A stretch of 63,437 nt of DNA, from contig CAJAVP010000121.1 in assembly GCA_903945375.1 (NCBI GenBank), forward strand, positions 1-63,437. The letters run 5' to 3'. Positions 55,201 through 63,437 of the stretch are shown here, piece after piece. The translations under genes and the position numbers were made by a program. The notes beneath the pieces were generated by a model. It did not search any database and had not been told where the DNA came from. It saw nothing but the letters and a program-made list of their open reading frames with translations. Each line of letters begins with the position of its first letter. The first letter of the stretch is position 1. Origin of the DNA: an uncultured Methylococcaceae bacterium. Lineage in GTDB: Bacteria > Pseudomonadota > Gammaproteobacteria > Methylococcales > Methylomonadaceae.

Positions 55201-56269
55201 TACGCAGTTTGCCACCTTTGGGATTAAAAACCCGCTCTTGTTCACTCACGCTGAGTTTGGAATACAGCGGTAAAATGTCGTATTGCGTCGGATGGTGCTT
55301 TTTTAAAGAATCGGTGGTTTCTCTAATTTCACGTTCACCGCTAAGAAAAATAAGCACATCACCACGCAAATCACGATATAACTCATCAACAGCATCTAAG
55401 ATGGCGTGTTGTAAATCGTCAGTGGTTTCATCTTCTTCAGAATCATCATCCGCGTCTTTAGGTTCAAGCGGTCGATAACGAATATCGACAGGATAAGTGC
55501 GTCCTGATACTTCAATAATCGGCGCATGGTTAAAGTGTTCTGAAAAACGTTGAGTATCAATTGTTGCCGAGGTAATGATTAATTTTAAATCGGGGCGTTT
55601 GGGCAGCAGCCACTTCATGTAGCCAATCAGAAAATCGATATTTAGACTGCGCTCATGTGCTTCGTCGATGATAATTGTATCGTATTGATTTAAATAGGGA
55701 TCATTTTGTGATTCAGCAAGCAGAATACCATCCGTCATCAGTTTTATCAGCGAATCGGCATGGGTTTTATCATTAAATCGAATTTTATAACCAACCGATT
55801 TACCAATGGTTTCACCCAATTCTTCGGCAATCCGATCGGCAACCGTCCGAGCGGCAATGCGTCGAGGTTGCGTATGACCAATCATTCCCGCTGCGCCACG
55901 CCCGATAGATAGGCAAATTTTAGGTAGCTGCGTGGTTTTTCCGGAACCGGTTTCGCCGCACATAATGACCACTTGATGGTCGCTAATCAGCTTGGCGATG
56001 TCTTCTTTTTTTTCGGTGACCGGCAAGTCTGGAAAATTAAGTGCAGGAATGCTGGCGAGTCGTCGCTGCCTTGCGGCAACCGATTTTTCAATTCGAGCCG
56101 CCAGTGAGTGGAGAGCATCAGGCGAGGCCTTAGCTTTCTGATAATCACCGCGCAATTTATCCAATTGCCGTTTGAGTGGATGACGGTCTTGGTTTAAACA
56201 AAGGGGTAATTGTTGCGTGAGTTGTTTAAGCTGAAGGGGGAGGGTATTTACATCTAAGACTTTATTCAT
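52250..56269 (-). CDS. hrpA: ATP-dependent RNA helicase HrpA
   Basis: The 1339-residue DEAH-box protein has Walker A MCGETGSGKTTQLPK (about 100-114), TQPRRIAARTVADRIAEELG, the DEAH box IIIDEAHERSLN (about 196), SATIDTQRF, and NVAETSLTVPGIRGVIDTG with QRAGRCGRV (motif VI). The HA2/OB region and the long DUF3418 C-terminal domain that distinguishes bacterial HrpA follow. ATG 56269 is chosen; the frame extends 3 codons further only to a TTG. HrpA acts in mRNA processing and ribosome-associated surveillance. Confidence 0.96.
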   Translation of the reverse strand: MNKVLDVNTLPLQLKQLTQQLPLCLNQDRHPLKRQLDKLRGDYQKAKASPDALHSLAARIEKSVAARQRRLASIPALNFPDLPVTEKKEDIAKLISDHQVVIMCGETGSGKTTQLPKICLSIGRGAAGMIGHTQPRRIAARTVADRIAEELGETIGKSVGYKIRFNDKTHADSLIKLMTDGILLAESQNDPYLNQYDTIIIDEAHERSLNIDFLIGYMKWLLPKRPDLKLIITSATIDTQRFSEHFNHAPIIEVSGRTYPVDIRYRPLEPKDADDDSEEDETTDDLQHAILDAVDELYRDLRGDVLIFLSGEREIRETTDSLKKHHPTQYDILPLYSKLSVSEQERVFNPKGGKLRIVLATNVAETSLTVPGIRGVIDTGHARISRYSHRSKIQRLPIECISQSSANQRAGRCGRVAEGICIRLYSHDDYLARPEFTEPEIMRTNLSAVILQMAVLKLGDIEDFPFIEPPDDKMIRDGKTMLQEVNALDKSGKLTEVGRQLAKFPTDPKLARMLIAAHDEGCLQEVAIIVAALSVQDPRDKPADKMSQADSKHAAFRHPESDFLTLLTIWNTFEAQKKHLSNSKLRKYCTENYLSYLRMREWFDSHAQIMQVVKGDLKLHVNETALPHTAKTPTEQKKAESQDVVIADERYENIHRALLTGLLSNIGFRHEQYEYLGARGLKFYIFPGSGLHKLKPKWIMAAEQVETSKVYARTVARIEPEWIEHCAGHLVKHTHYDPHWEKKAGRSAVYERTLLYGLTLQAGRKIPYERVDAKSARELFIQSALVSHDYHSNAPFFRANQKLLEEVGMIQHKGRRVDLVEDELWLYSFYDNKLPAEVVNGITLDKWRKTAEKANPTILFLTREDLTRENENYVNEWDFPDTFPRSCLGMKVPLSIPLTYRFEPGHDEDGVTAIIPVHQLNQLTEAPFAWLVPGMLEEKCIALIRALPKNLRKHFVPVPETVKRCLDIEPDFKGLLQEWLSNRLRKLTGEAIPLNAWVMDSISEHLKMNFRVIDDQGHLLDYGRDLKQLQQKYSLTAVTSFDQIAADELHHTGCIQWAFDDLPATYSFIQQGQSVVGFPALVDEGDTVGVRIFDTQSKADAQHLAGLMRLFQLKLRKECTYLLKNALQSAAAELSYGRLPAHPLLGGESRSYKDDTLSLILYSVFIEGQSSIRTQQAFEESVAQHRQGLLTMAHDVSQLSLEIMASYNNLQTQLTRFKATDPLAKELREQLALLIYAGFIRNTPYPQLKAIPRYLKAMQYRLDKLDNTPQKTQEINRYALRYWQDVAKRAKKETVRPEHEPFRWMLEELRVSLFAQQLKTAYPISAKRLEKAWDDAVAK

Positions 56270-56378
56270 GATTATCAAAAAAACTTACTGACTTTAACGA
56301 TTTTGTACGCATTTCCAAGCAGTATTTTAAATAGAGCTTGGAAACGAGTAAAAAAATCGGGTATCGAGCCTATGCCGC

Positions 56379-57416
56379 TTACGAATAAACAACTTCCGGT
56401 TTACCTTCCGCCGCAATCAGTTCACCGATGGAAAACACGGTTTCACCTGAGGCGATTAACTGGGCTTTGGCGGTTGCTTCATCGTCAGGTGCAACGCATA
56501 CAATCATACCGATACCACAATTGAACGTGGTCAACATATCCGCGAGTGACACGTTGCCTTGTTCTTGCAGCCATTTAAATACGGGTGGAAATTCCCAGCT
56601 TGATAGTTGGATGTTGGCATGGATGCCTGGCATTAAGACACGGGGTAAGTTTTCAGTTAAACCACCACCGGTAATATGCGCTAAGGCATGGACGGGAACG
56701 CGCTCAAGCAAGCTTAATAAGGATTTAACATAGATTCGAGTGGGTGTTAACAAAACCTCGCCCAACGTGCTATCAGCAAACGCAGTGTCAAGTGAGGCAC
56801 CACTATGGTCAACAATTTTTCTTATTAACGAATAGCCGTTTGAATGTGGTCCTGAAGAGGCAATGCCGATTAATTTATCGCCCACCTTAACTTGACTGCC
56901 ATCTAACACCTTGGATTTTTCGACGATACCAACACAAAATCCCGCCAAATCGTATTCACCATCAGCATACATGCCGGGCATCTCGGCCGTTTCGCCGCCG
57001 ACTAAGGCTGCGCCTGCTAATTCGCAGCCCTTGCCAATGCCGGCAATAACGGCTGTGGCAGTATCGACATCTAATTTACCGGTAGCAAAATAATCCAGAA
57101 AAAAGAGTGGCTCGGCGCCTTGTACAATAATGTCATTCACGCACATGGCGACTAAATCAATGCCAACCGTATCATGTTGGTTTAAGTCGATTGCTAATTT
57201 CAGCTTAGTACCCACGCCATCGGTGCCTGATACCAAAATCGGCTGCTGGTAGCGATCTAATGGTAATTCAAATAGCGAACCAAATCCGCCAAGACCAGCC
57301 ATAACACCTGGAATACGAGTTCGCGCGGCAATGGGTTTAATCCGCTCGACCAGTTCGTTGCCAGCGGCGATATCCACACCGGCACTTTTATAGTTCAAAC
57401 TTTCTTGGTTTTTCAT
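56379..57416 (-). CDS. purM: Phosphoribosylformylglycinamidine cyclo-ligase
   Basis: The 345-residue AIR synthetase starts [20 protein letters not shown] (about 8-27). It has the ATP-binding stretch [20 protein letters not shown] (about 58-77), [39 protein letters not shown] and [15 protein letters not shown]. It performs the fifth step of purine synthesis. ATG 57416 is used; the longer frame starts at TTG. It lies 109 bases upstream of hrpA on the same strand. purN, its frequent partner, is not adjacent. Confidence 0.97.
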   Translation of the reverse strand: MKNQESLNYKSAGVDIAAGNELVERIKPIAARTRIPGVMAGLGGFGSLFELPLDRYQQPILVSGTDGVGTKLKLAIDLNQHDTVGIDLVAMCVNDIIVQGAEPLFFLDYFATGKLDVDTATAVIAGIGKGCELAGAALVGGETAEMPGMYADGEYDLAGFCVGIVEKSKVLDGSQVKVGDKLIGIASSGPHSNGYSLIRKIVDHSGASLDTAFADSTLGEVLLTPTRIYVKSLLSLLERVPVHALAHITGGGLTENLPRVLMPGIHANIQLSSWEFPPVFKWLQEQGNVSLADMLTTFNCGIGMIVCVAPDDEATAKAQLIASGETVFSIGELIAAEGKPEVVYS

Positions 57417-57422
57417 ACTCAA

Positions 57423-57827
57423 GGCGTACTCTTCAAATAGTAAATGATGGGTTTATTGTACAAGACAATTTATGCTTTGTGTGCAGAACTATTGCTTAGC
57501 GACGTGTACGACATGATGGATCTATCGCGCTAGATTAGAAGCAACCCGATTACTTACACGGGTCAGTAGAATAGAAAAGTCTTCCAAGTTATACTTCATG
57601 CAGCGGCTACTAAGGTAAGGCAGGTTAAGCCGTAAGACATAAGCGTTTGCTCTGAGTCTCCTTCGATACATTCGGACAGAACGGCATAGGGCTAAACGGT
57701 TACACTATCCAGCGATTTTCAGTCGTTGTTGATGATGGTCTAATTTCGAGTAAAACAGCTTTAGCTGTTTTATTTCAATAACTAAAGCGATTGAATACCA
57801 AGCAAAGCTTACTGACGCAATCTAAAT
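57423..57827. other. Intergenic region with a partial copy of the inverted-repeat element
   Basis: No gene seen in this gap of about 400 bases. GGGCTAAACGGTTAC at 57689-57703 differs by one base from the right terminal repeat of the element at 25238-25466. The preceding 57640-57688 carries sequence related to its inner part (CCTTCGA...GGACAGAACGGC), apparently inverted. No matching left end was found, so this looks like a decayed remnant. Confidence 0.5.
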
Positions 57828-58103
57828 ATGAACCAAGACCCTTTAAAACAAGAAGCCATAACACCGACCCAGCGCAATAACCCATTGCACGGTATCACGT
57901 TGCAAACAATCGTTACCGAGTTGGTCGCCCATTATGGTTGGGTCGATTTGGCTGAACGCATTCCCATTCACTGCTTCAGTAGCAACCCTAGCATGTCTTC
58001 CAGCTTAAGGTTTTTGCGAAAAACACCTTGGGCGCGTGAAAAAGTAGAGGCATTGTACTGTGTGATGCGCTATCAGATAGATCACGCCAAGATCAGCGAT
58101 TAA
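57828..58103 (+). CDS. VF530-family (DUF2132) putative DNA-binding protein
   Basis: The 91-residue protein has the diagnostic family sequence [20 protein letters not shown] (about 17-36), then [14 protein letters not shown] and [20 protein letters not shown] (about 57-76). The family, named from a Vibrio fischeri structure, is proposed to bind DNA, but its biological role is unknown. It is divergent from purM and convergent with the flavin reductase gene. Confidence 0.92.
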   Translation: MNQDPLKQEAITPTQRNNPLHGITLQTIVTELVAHYGWVDLAERIPIHCFSSNPSMSSSLRFLRKTPWAREKVEALYCVMRYQIDHAKISD

Positions 58104-58128
58104 ATGTTTGCTCTGAAAAGGCTACCCA

Positions 58129-58599
58129 TTATTCATAACATTCTTGGCTACCATCCATATTGCCAGTTTGAGCATATAACAGGGGTTGCCCCTGATTGAG
58201 TTTTGCGGCGGACAGCACATGGCATACCGCAATCTGATGATCGCCCGCTTCGGTGTAATGACTCACTTCACAATCAAAATAAGCGAGACTGCTGGTTAAA
58301 ATAGGTGCGCCGGTTGTTTTGGTTTGCCAATTAAATCCGCTCATCTTGTCTGCAATGTCTGAGCGACCAAAATGCTCCGCAAGGGGCATCTGATGTTGAT
58401 CCAGCACATTAACCGAACAAATCCCACTTGCCTGCATCAATTGAAATGAATAATGCTGTGGATTAATGCTGATTGCCAGCAAGGGTGGCTTAAATGAGAC
58501 TTGCATTACCCATGCAGCAGTAAAGGCATTACGTCGCTCGCCATCGGCGACACCTATGACATAAACGCCGTGATTAATTAATTTAAATAGAGTGTCCAT
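58129..58599 (-). CDS. Flavin reductase family protein (FMN-binding split barrel)
   Basis: From ATG 58599 the product is 156 residues. It has the family start KLINHGVYVIGVADGERRNAFTAAWVMQVSF, whose N/A-rich loop contacts FMN. Then come PPLLAISINPQHYSFQLMQASG, SVNVLDQHQM and a C-terminal YFDCEVSHYTEAGDHQIAVCHV. Such proteins reduce flavin with NAD(P)H or act with oxygenases and flavodoxin-like partners. The frame is open to ATG 58722, but the extra 41 residues do not match the fold, so the shorter start is used; no strong ribosome site marks either. Physiological partner unknown. Confidence 0.85.
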   Translation of the reverse strand: MDTLFKLINHGVYVIGVADGERRNAFTAAWVMQVSFKPPLLAISINPQHYSFQLMQASGICSVNVLDQHQMPLAEHFGRSDIADKMSGFNWQTKTTGAPILTSSLAYFDCEVSHYTEAGDHQIAVCHVLSAAKLNQGQPLLYAQTGNMDGSQECYE

Positions 58600-58949
58600 A
58601 AGATTTGATATAGGCTTGTTTGTTAAAGATGAGTCCAATACGGCTACCAACGTAAATTCAAGGCGTGCAGGCTCTGCCGGCAAGTCAATAGGTGCAAGCA
58701 GAGCTTGTCCTCCACACGTCATAGCCTATTCACGCTGCCCCGTCTTAAATTGGTAGCCTAAAGGGGTAAAAGAGCATGAACTAAATTCAGAAATGGTAAT
58801 CCAAGACCTGCTTTTACTTGTTATATAATAGGCTAAAAGATGCGGTGGTTCTTAACATACCGTCGACAAAAAAGTGTTTTAAGCTGTTTTTAACAAGGAT
58901 TGGGCTAAAACAATAACGATAGACCTGAATAATTCATCGGGAGAAGACC

Positions 58950-61900
58950 ATGAGCGAACAACAAGGCCACCAACAACAAGAATCGCCACCCGATCAGGTC
59001 AATGCAGAATCCATAGATACTGGCACGAATGCCAATACGGCCGCATTTCTTGAAGCGTTTCAACATGCCGCTGAACAAGGCGCAAGTCTTGATGATGCGT
59101 TTAGTCAAGGGCAACACGCGCAAGAGACCGCCAATACCGTTCAGTCTCAAATTCAAAAGGACGTACCGGCTAGTGGAGAATTACTAAGTCATCTCGCCAG
59201 CGGTAATCAAATCAGTGAAATCTTAGCCCAATTTACGCAAGGCTTTGATCCGAGCCAGGCGGCAAGTTTCATGAATAGTTTGATCGCCAACTTAAATAGT
59301 GGCGTTGATGTGAATGAAGCACTTAATCAGGCGCAAGGAGAAGCGCAAGCCATCGCGCAGGCGCAGACCGCTACGGCAGTGCCAGTCTCGGCTGAAAATG
59401 CGTTGATTAATGCGTTGTCTAATCCGAACAGTGTTGATGGTGCTATTGCCAGTTTGCCTGGCAATTTAGCCGATAGTTCCGCGTTACAGAATGCCTTAGC
59501 CTCAGGGGGTAATCTTGCTGAGGCGTTAGCGCAAGCGACAGCACAAGTTGCGGCAACGACTAACGCCGAAGCCGCTGTAGTCGGAACGCCCAACGCTCTT
59601 TTAAATGCACTGGCATCGGGTGACAATGTCGCTAATACGATCAGTGCCATGTCGCCTTCCGCCGAAAATTTATCGCCTGCTCAAGCGCAGGCAATGATGC
59701 AAAATTTTCAAGCCAATCTCAGTAATGCACTCGCAGAAGGCAAAGACTTAAGCAGCGCAGTGAATAGCTCGCAAGCCGCAGCCACCGCTACCGCCAATAG
59801 CATGGCGGAAGTTCAAACTGGCTCAGCAAGTGCTAATCTTATGAATGCCTTGGCGTCAGGCGAAAATGTCGCCGATACACTCAACGCTTTAGCGCCTAAT
59901 ACGTCTGGATTGTCCCCTGATCAAGCGCAAGCTATGGCGGGTAATTTTGAGGCAGCGCTAAACTCGGCCCTAACCAGCGGTCAAGATATCGCCGGTGCGG
60001 TACAGACTTCGCAAGCCGCCGCCGAAGTTGTTGCAAGCGTATCTCAACAAATCCAAAGTAGTGCGCCAGCATCGCCGGAAGCGGCTTTATTGCAAGCCTT
60101 AGCCAGTGGACAAAATGCCACCGAAGTCATTAATGCCATGAGCAGCGGTGCGGACGGAGTTGCACCTGAGCAAGTCGCTAATGTCGCTGAACAATTCCAG
60201 CAATCACTGACGACTGCCCTAGCGCAAGGTGCGGATATTCAAACTGCCACCGCACAAGCGCAAACCCAAGCCGTCGAAGCCGCACAAGTGCTTAATCAAG
60301 TTCAGAGCAATGTCGCCAGTCCAGAGACTGCATTGCTGAATGCCCTCGCATCGGGTCAATCTGTTGAAAATATTGCCAATCCCGCCGTTATACAAAATGT
60401 AGTCAATACTGTCGCTGCGCAACCTGATACTCAAAATTTAGCTCAGGCACTGAGTCAAGCGCAGGCGGCGGTTGCCGTTAATAATGCCGTTTTAGTAGAA
60501 GTTCAACACGGGGCGCCGGAATCCGCTCTAATGAACGCGCTTGCTTCAGGTCAGAATGTGGTGCAAGTTGCAGCGGTGCTTGCAAACAATCCATCCGTTA
60601 TCGCGCAACTCGATAATATGGGCGATTTAGCAACCAGTGAGACGTTCCAAACGGCGCTAAACAAAGCCTTAGAGGCTGGCAATAGCGTCGAATCGGCGGT
60701 CACAAAAGCCGTGAATGCCACATCTGGACAGGCTGACGCCACGCCTGATTCAACGCAAGCACCGGCGACAACACCGGCAAGTGTCGCAGCTGCCACACCG
60801 CCCGCAACACCTACGACCGTTGCCGAGCAGCAGGTGACGCCACCGCCCGTACCGGTTATCGCAACTAACCCAATAATGGTGCTTCTGACACAAGTGCGGC
60901 AGGAAAATGCGCTTGCCACTGTAAAAGCACAGGAAGAAAGTGTGCTCGAAGAGCAAGAAGAGGCTGAACAAAAAGCCGATGATGTTGAAAAACTTATTGA
61001 GAAGCAGGTTGCGACGGAGCAAGTTGCCGCTAAAGTACAACAAGCTACACAACAGGCCACTCAAGCCGCACAGCAGCTTTCACAAACCAATGTCATTCAA
61101 GTGCAAGTGGAAGTTCAGGAGCAGATAAAGGAACAAGAACAAGCCCAAAAACCCATTGCCCAGAATGATAATGCCAGTGCGACCGAAGCCGGTGGCATCA
61201 ATAACGCCACAGTCGGTATTAATCCTGAAGGCAATGTGATTAACGGTGTCGGTGCGGATACCGGGACAAATATTCGGGTTAGCAATGCAAGCGTATCAAT
61301 ATCTGGCGTTTACGGAAGTTTGCAGTTAAATGCCGATGGTCGTTTTGTCTACACTGTTGATAATGCAAATAGTTCGGTGCAGCAACTGAATGTCGGCGAT
61401 ACCTTAAGCGATATTTTTAGTTATCAGATTAGCGATCAAAATGGACAAACAGCAACGGCAACACTGACGATTACCCTGAATGGCGCTAACGATAATCCTG
61501 TTGCAGCAGGTAGCTACGCAAGCACGGTCACAGACACCAGCGTTTTGGATAGTTTTGATGCAATCACTGGCAATTTGATTGCCACGGATGTTGACAAAGC
61601 GGATCAATTAATCTGGCAAGGTAGTTCAGTCGGACTATATGGCAGCTTAACCGTCAATCCCGATGGCAGTTACCGTTATCAACCCGATGCCACGGCTATT
61701 AATGCGTTGCAAAGTGCTCAGGATGCCAGTGACTTGTTCACCGTAATGGTGACCGACAGCCAAGGTGCGACCGATACCCGCTCAATGACTATCACTCTCA
61801 TTGGTGCGAATGATCTGCCTGTTATCACAAATATCCCAACGGCACTTACTGGCAGTATCATTGAAGCCGCTACGCAAACCGATGGTACAGCAATCGCTAC

Positions 61901-63437
61901 CGGCACACTCAGTGCCAGTGATGTCGATGCCAATGCAACCCAATCTTGGAGTCTGCAAGGCAGCCCCAGCACCACCTACGGCACGATGAGCATTGATGCC
62001 AGCACTGGTGTATGGACGTACACCCTAGACAACACCAAAGCTGAAACCCAAGCCTTAAAAGACGGTCAAACCGTCATCGAAACTTACACTGCCCGCGTCA
62101 CTGACGATTTTGGTGCATTTGTCGACCAAACCCTAAGCATCACGATCACCGGCAGCAACGATGTTCCGATCGTCACGACTGTGATTCTCAATGGCATAGC
62201 ACACACCTATGTCTATGATAGTGAAGCCGATGCCACTGCGATACTCCATAACCCATTGAAATACCCTGACGATTTTATAAATAATGGCATCAGCCCTAAT
62301 GATACCATTGGCATGGTGATGGCTAATGTAAGTAGAAATGGACAAACTATTATTCTGGTTAGAACGGATGTCCACACGATGGTTATTGGTGAGGAAAATG
62401 GCGATAGTTTTTCATTTCAACAAGTTTCAGATATCTCACCATCGAATGCGCTTAATCATACAAGGCTTAGAGCGGCTACCGCTGACTTAAATGATTTAGT
62501 TGACAAATTTTTAGGCATAGGCGGACAACCTCGACAATTAAATTTGGGTACTGCACCTAGTGCGGACACTTTAGCTAAATTAAATACAGCACTTGCTTCA
62601 GTCAAAGGTATTTTCGGCATTCCAGCTGATTTGGTAGATCATTTAAACCAAGCAAGTGATGCGGCAGCTACCGCCCTAGATCAAGTCACTTCTGAGATAA
62701 TTACCAATTCCGACGCTGCGCTCATCGGCAGTGTCACCGAAGCCGGCAGTCAAGCCGATGGCACTGTACTTGACGGCAACGCCACGACCACCGGCACTTT
62801 GAGTGTCAGCGACACAATCGTAAGCCCCAGCTGGAGCTTGCAGGGGACACCCAGCAGCACCTACGGCACGATGCTCATCAATGCCAGCAGCGGTGTGTGG
62901 ACGTACACCCTAGATAACAGTCTAACCACAACTCAAGCCCTCAAAGAAGGACAAACGGTTACCGAGACCTACATCGCACGTGTCACTGACGACTTGGGTA
63001 CTTATGTCGATCAAACCGTCACGATCACGATTACCGGTACCAATGACGTGCCGGTCATTACTCATACTCCCACCGCGCTCGTCGGTAGTGTCACGGAAGA
63101 TAGCACAGCAATCGCCACCGGCACACTCACTGCCAGTGATGTCGATGCCGGAACGATCCAAACCTGGAGTTTGCAAGGCAGTCCCAGCACCACCTACGGC
63201 ACACTGGCACTCGATGCCAGCACGGGCATCTGGACGTACACCCTAGACAACAGCAAAGCCGAAACCCAAGCCCTAAAAGACGGACAAACCGTTACCGAAA
63301 CCTACACCGCCCGCGTCACCGACGCCGCTGGGAGCTTTGTTGACCAAACGATCACGATCACCCTCAACGGCACGAATGACCTACCGGTTATCACCAACAC
63401 CGACACCGCACTCAGCGGCACAGTCACCGAAGCCGGC
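58950..63437 (+). CDS. Giant VCBS-repeat surface adhesin, N-terminal part (continues past window edge)
   Basis: An uninterrupted frame of 1496 codons runs from ATG 58950 (GGGAG upstream) to the window edge. Residues 1-75 are Gln/Asn-rich and hydrophilic, with no Sec signal. Residues about 77-594 hold seven imperfect repeats of 65-82 residues, each starting with xALLNALASGQNV-like sequence. A Pro/Thr-rich segment (about 595-645) and a Glu/Lys/Gln coiled coil (about 650-735) follow. From about 736 there are VCBS domains (NDNASATEAGG, YGSLQLNADGRFVYTVDN, WSLQGSPSTTYGTM, VWTYTLDN, NGTNDLPVIT), broken at about residues 1072-1250 by an unrelated insert. Such proteins are usually exported by type I secretion as biofilm adhesins; the C-terminal signal and secretion genes would lie beyond the window. 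Confidence 0.9.
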   Translation, partial: MSEQQGHQQQESPPDQVNAESIDTGTNANTAAFLEAFQHAAEQGASLDDAFSQGQHAQETANTVQSQIQKDVPASGELLSHLASGNQISEILAQFTQGFDPSQAASFMNSLIANLNSGVDVNEALNQAQGEAQAIAQAQTATAVPVSAENALINALSNPNSVDGAIASLPGNLADSSALQNALASGGNLAEALAQATAQVAATTNAEAAVVGTPNALLNALASGDNVANTISAMSPSAENLSPAQAQAMMQNFQANLSNALAEGKDLSSAVNSSQAAATATANSMAEVQTGSASANLMNALASGENVADTLNALAPNTSGLSPDQAQAMAGNFEAALNSALTSGQDIAGAVQTSQAAAEVVASVSQQIQSSAPASPEAALLQALASGQNATEVINAMSSGADGVAPEQVANVAEQFQQSLTTALAQGADIQTATAQAQTQAVEAAQVLNQVQSNVASPETALLNALASGQSVENIANPAVIQNVVNTVAAQPDTQNLAQALSQAQAAVAVNNAVLVEVQHGAPESALMNALASGQNVVQVAAVLANNPSVIAQLDNMGDLATSETFQTALNKALEAGNSVESAVTKAVNATSGQADATPDSTQAPATTPASVAAATPPATPTTVAEQQVTPPPVPVIATNPIMVLLTQVRQENALATVKAQEESVLEEQEEAEQKADDVEKLIEKQVATEQVAAKVQQATQQATQAAQQLSQTNVIQVQVEVQEQIKEQEQAQKPIAQNDNASATEAGGINNATVGINPEGNVINGVGADTGTNIRVSNASVSISGVYGSLQLNADGRFVYTVDNANSSVQQLNVGDTLSDIFSYQISDQNGQTATATLTITLNGANDNPVAAGSYASTVTDTSVLDSFDAITGNLIATDVDKADQLIWQGSSVGLYGSLTVNPDGSYRYQPDATAINALQSAQDASDLFTVMVTDSQGATDTRSMTITLIGANDLPVITNIPTALTGSIIEAATQTDGTAIATGTLSASDVDANATQSWSLQGSPSTTYGTMSIDASTGVWTYTLDNTKAETQALKDGQTVIETYTARVTDDFGAFVDQTLSITITGSNDVPIVTTVILNGIAHTYVYDSEADATAILHNPLKYPDDFINNGISPNDTIGMVMANVSRNGQTIILVRTDVHTMVIGEENGDSFSFQQVSDISPSNALNHTRLRAATADLNDLVDKFLGIGGQPRQLNLGTAPSADTLAKLNTALASVKGIFGIPADLVDHLNQASDAAATALDQVTSEIITNSDAALIGSVTEAGSQADGTVLDGNATTTGTLSVSDTIVSPSWSLQGTPSSTYGTMLINASSGVWTYTLDNSLTTTQALKEGQTVTETYIARVTDDLGTYVDQTVTITITGTNDVPVITHTPTALVGSVTEDSTAIATGTLTASDVDAGTIQTWSLQGSPSTTYGTLALDASTGIWTYTLDNSKAETQALKDGQTVTETYTARVTDAAGSFVDQTITITLNGTNDLPVITNTDTALSGTVTEAG
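59169..60730 (+). repeat. Seven-unit N-terminal protein repeat array in the giant adhesin
   Basis: Units begin near 59178, 59398, 59593, 59833, 60078, 60324 and 60520, giving spacings of about 195-246 bases. Each unit opens with L(L/M)xALASGxxV and most contain a second half-motif such as LSNALAEGKDLSSAV or LNSALTSGQDIAGAV. DNA identity between units is low, so the array is old and under protein-level constraint. I do not recognise it as a named domain. Confidence 0.75.
61156..63437 (+). repeat. VCBS repeat array in the giant adhesin
   Basis: Units of about 105-115 residues occur at roughly 61156-61488, 61489-61810, 61811-62170, 62701-63047 and 63048-63377, and another starts at 63378. Later units share long stretches of near-identical DNA (for example around 61960-62110, 62850-63000 and 63180-63330), consistent with duplication and gene conversion. 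The gap between units three and four is filled by non-VCBS sequence (about 62171-62700). Confidence 0.85.

Noticed and set aside
58600-58722. N-terminal extension of the flavin reductase to ATG 58722
   Set aside because: The extra 41 residues do not fit the split-barrel fold, and MDTLFKLINHGVYVIG is the usual family start.

Overview
The window is a stretch of chromosome from a gammaproteobacterium with moderate G+C. Gene order and content (ruvCAB-ybgC-tolQRAB-pal-cpoB-queEC, metH, hrpA, a VF530-family protein, a sigma54/ANTAR-controlled nitrate regulon and a giant VCBS adhesin) would fit a methanotroph of the order Methylococcales. That placement is an inference; no methane-oxidation gene is present to confirm it. 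No rRNA, tRNA or CRISPR array was recognised.

Layout. 1-4535: defence island with the end of a type III-like DNA methyltransferase, a HigBA toxin-antitoxin pair whose toxin gene carries an in-frame stop, and the matching helicase-nuclease. 4576-20365: nitrate assimilation regulon. The leftward operon nirB-nirD-nasB-like-nasA faces a rightward regulator pair (a NasT-like ANTAR protein and a protein of three tandem GAF-like repeats). After an Rpn-family nuclease gene comes a rightward nitrate ABC transporter operon (nrtA, nrtB, a double ATPase and an outer-membrane porin). 20390-24889: mutM and metH. 24986-29126: small or poorly characterised membrane, periplasmic and lipoprotein genes, including an HTTM-DUF393 fusion and a short terminal-inverted-repeat element. 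29193-43293: a long leftward housekeeping block (rimO, gmk, queC, queE, cpoB, pal, tolB, tolA, tolR, tolQ, ybgC, ruvB, ruvA, ruvC, serB-like, serA). 43362-52123: rightward genes for a thioredoxin-like protein, HemJ, an AI-2E family transporter, ApbE, a membrane spermidine-synthase-like protein and a GGDEF/EAL receptor. 52250-58599: hrpA, purM, a VF530-family gene and a flavin reductase. From 58950 to the right edge, one open frame encodes a giant surface protein: an N-terminal array of seven unfamiliar Ala/Asn/Gln-rich repeats, a coiled coil, then VCBS repeats interrupted by an unrelated insert.

The most coherent system is the nitrate regulon. Both structural operons begin with a sigma54 (-24/-12) promoter. 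In each case it is followed almost at once by two hairpins with six-base loops carrying A at position 1 and G at position 4, the known ANTAR recognition motif, and then by a strong U-tailed terminator. The ANTAR protein encoded between the operons is the obvious antiterminator. The usual sensors (NasS, or a NIT domain fused to ANTAR) are absent here; the triple-GAF protein directly downstream of the ANTAR gene is a candidate replacement.
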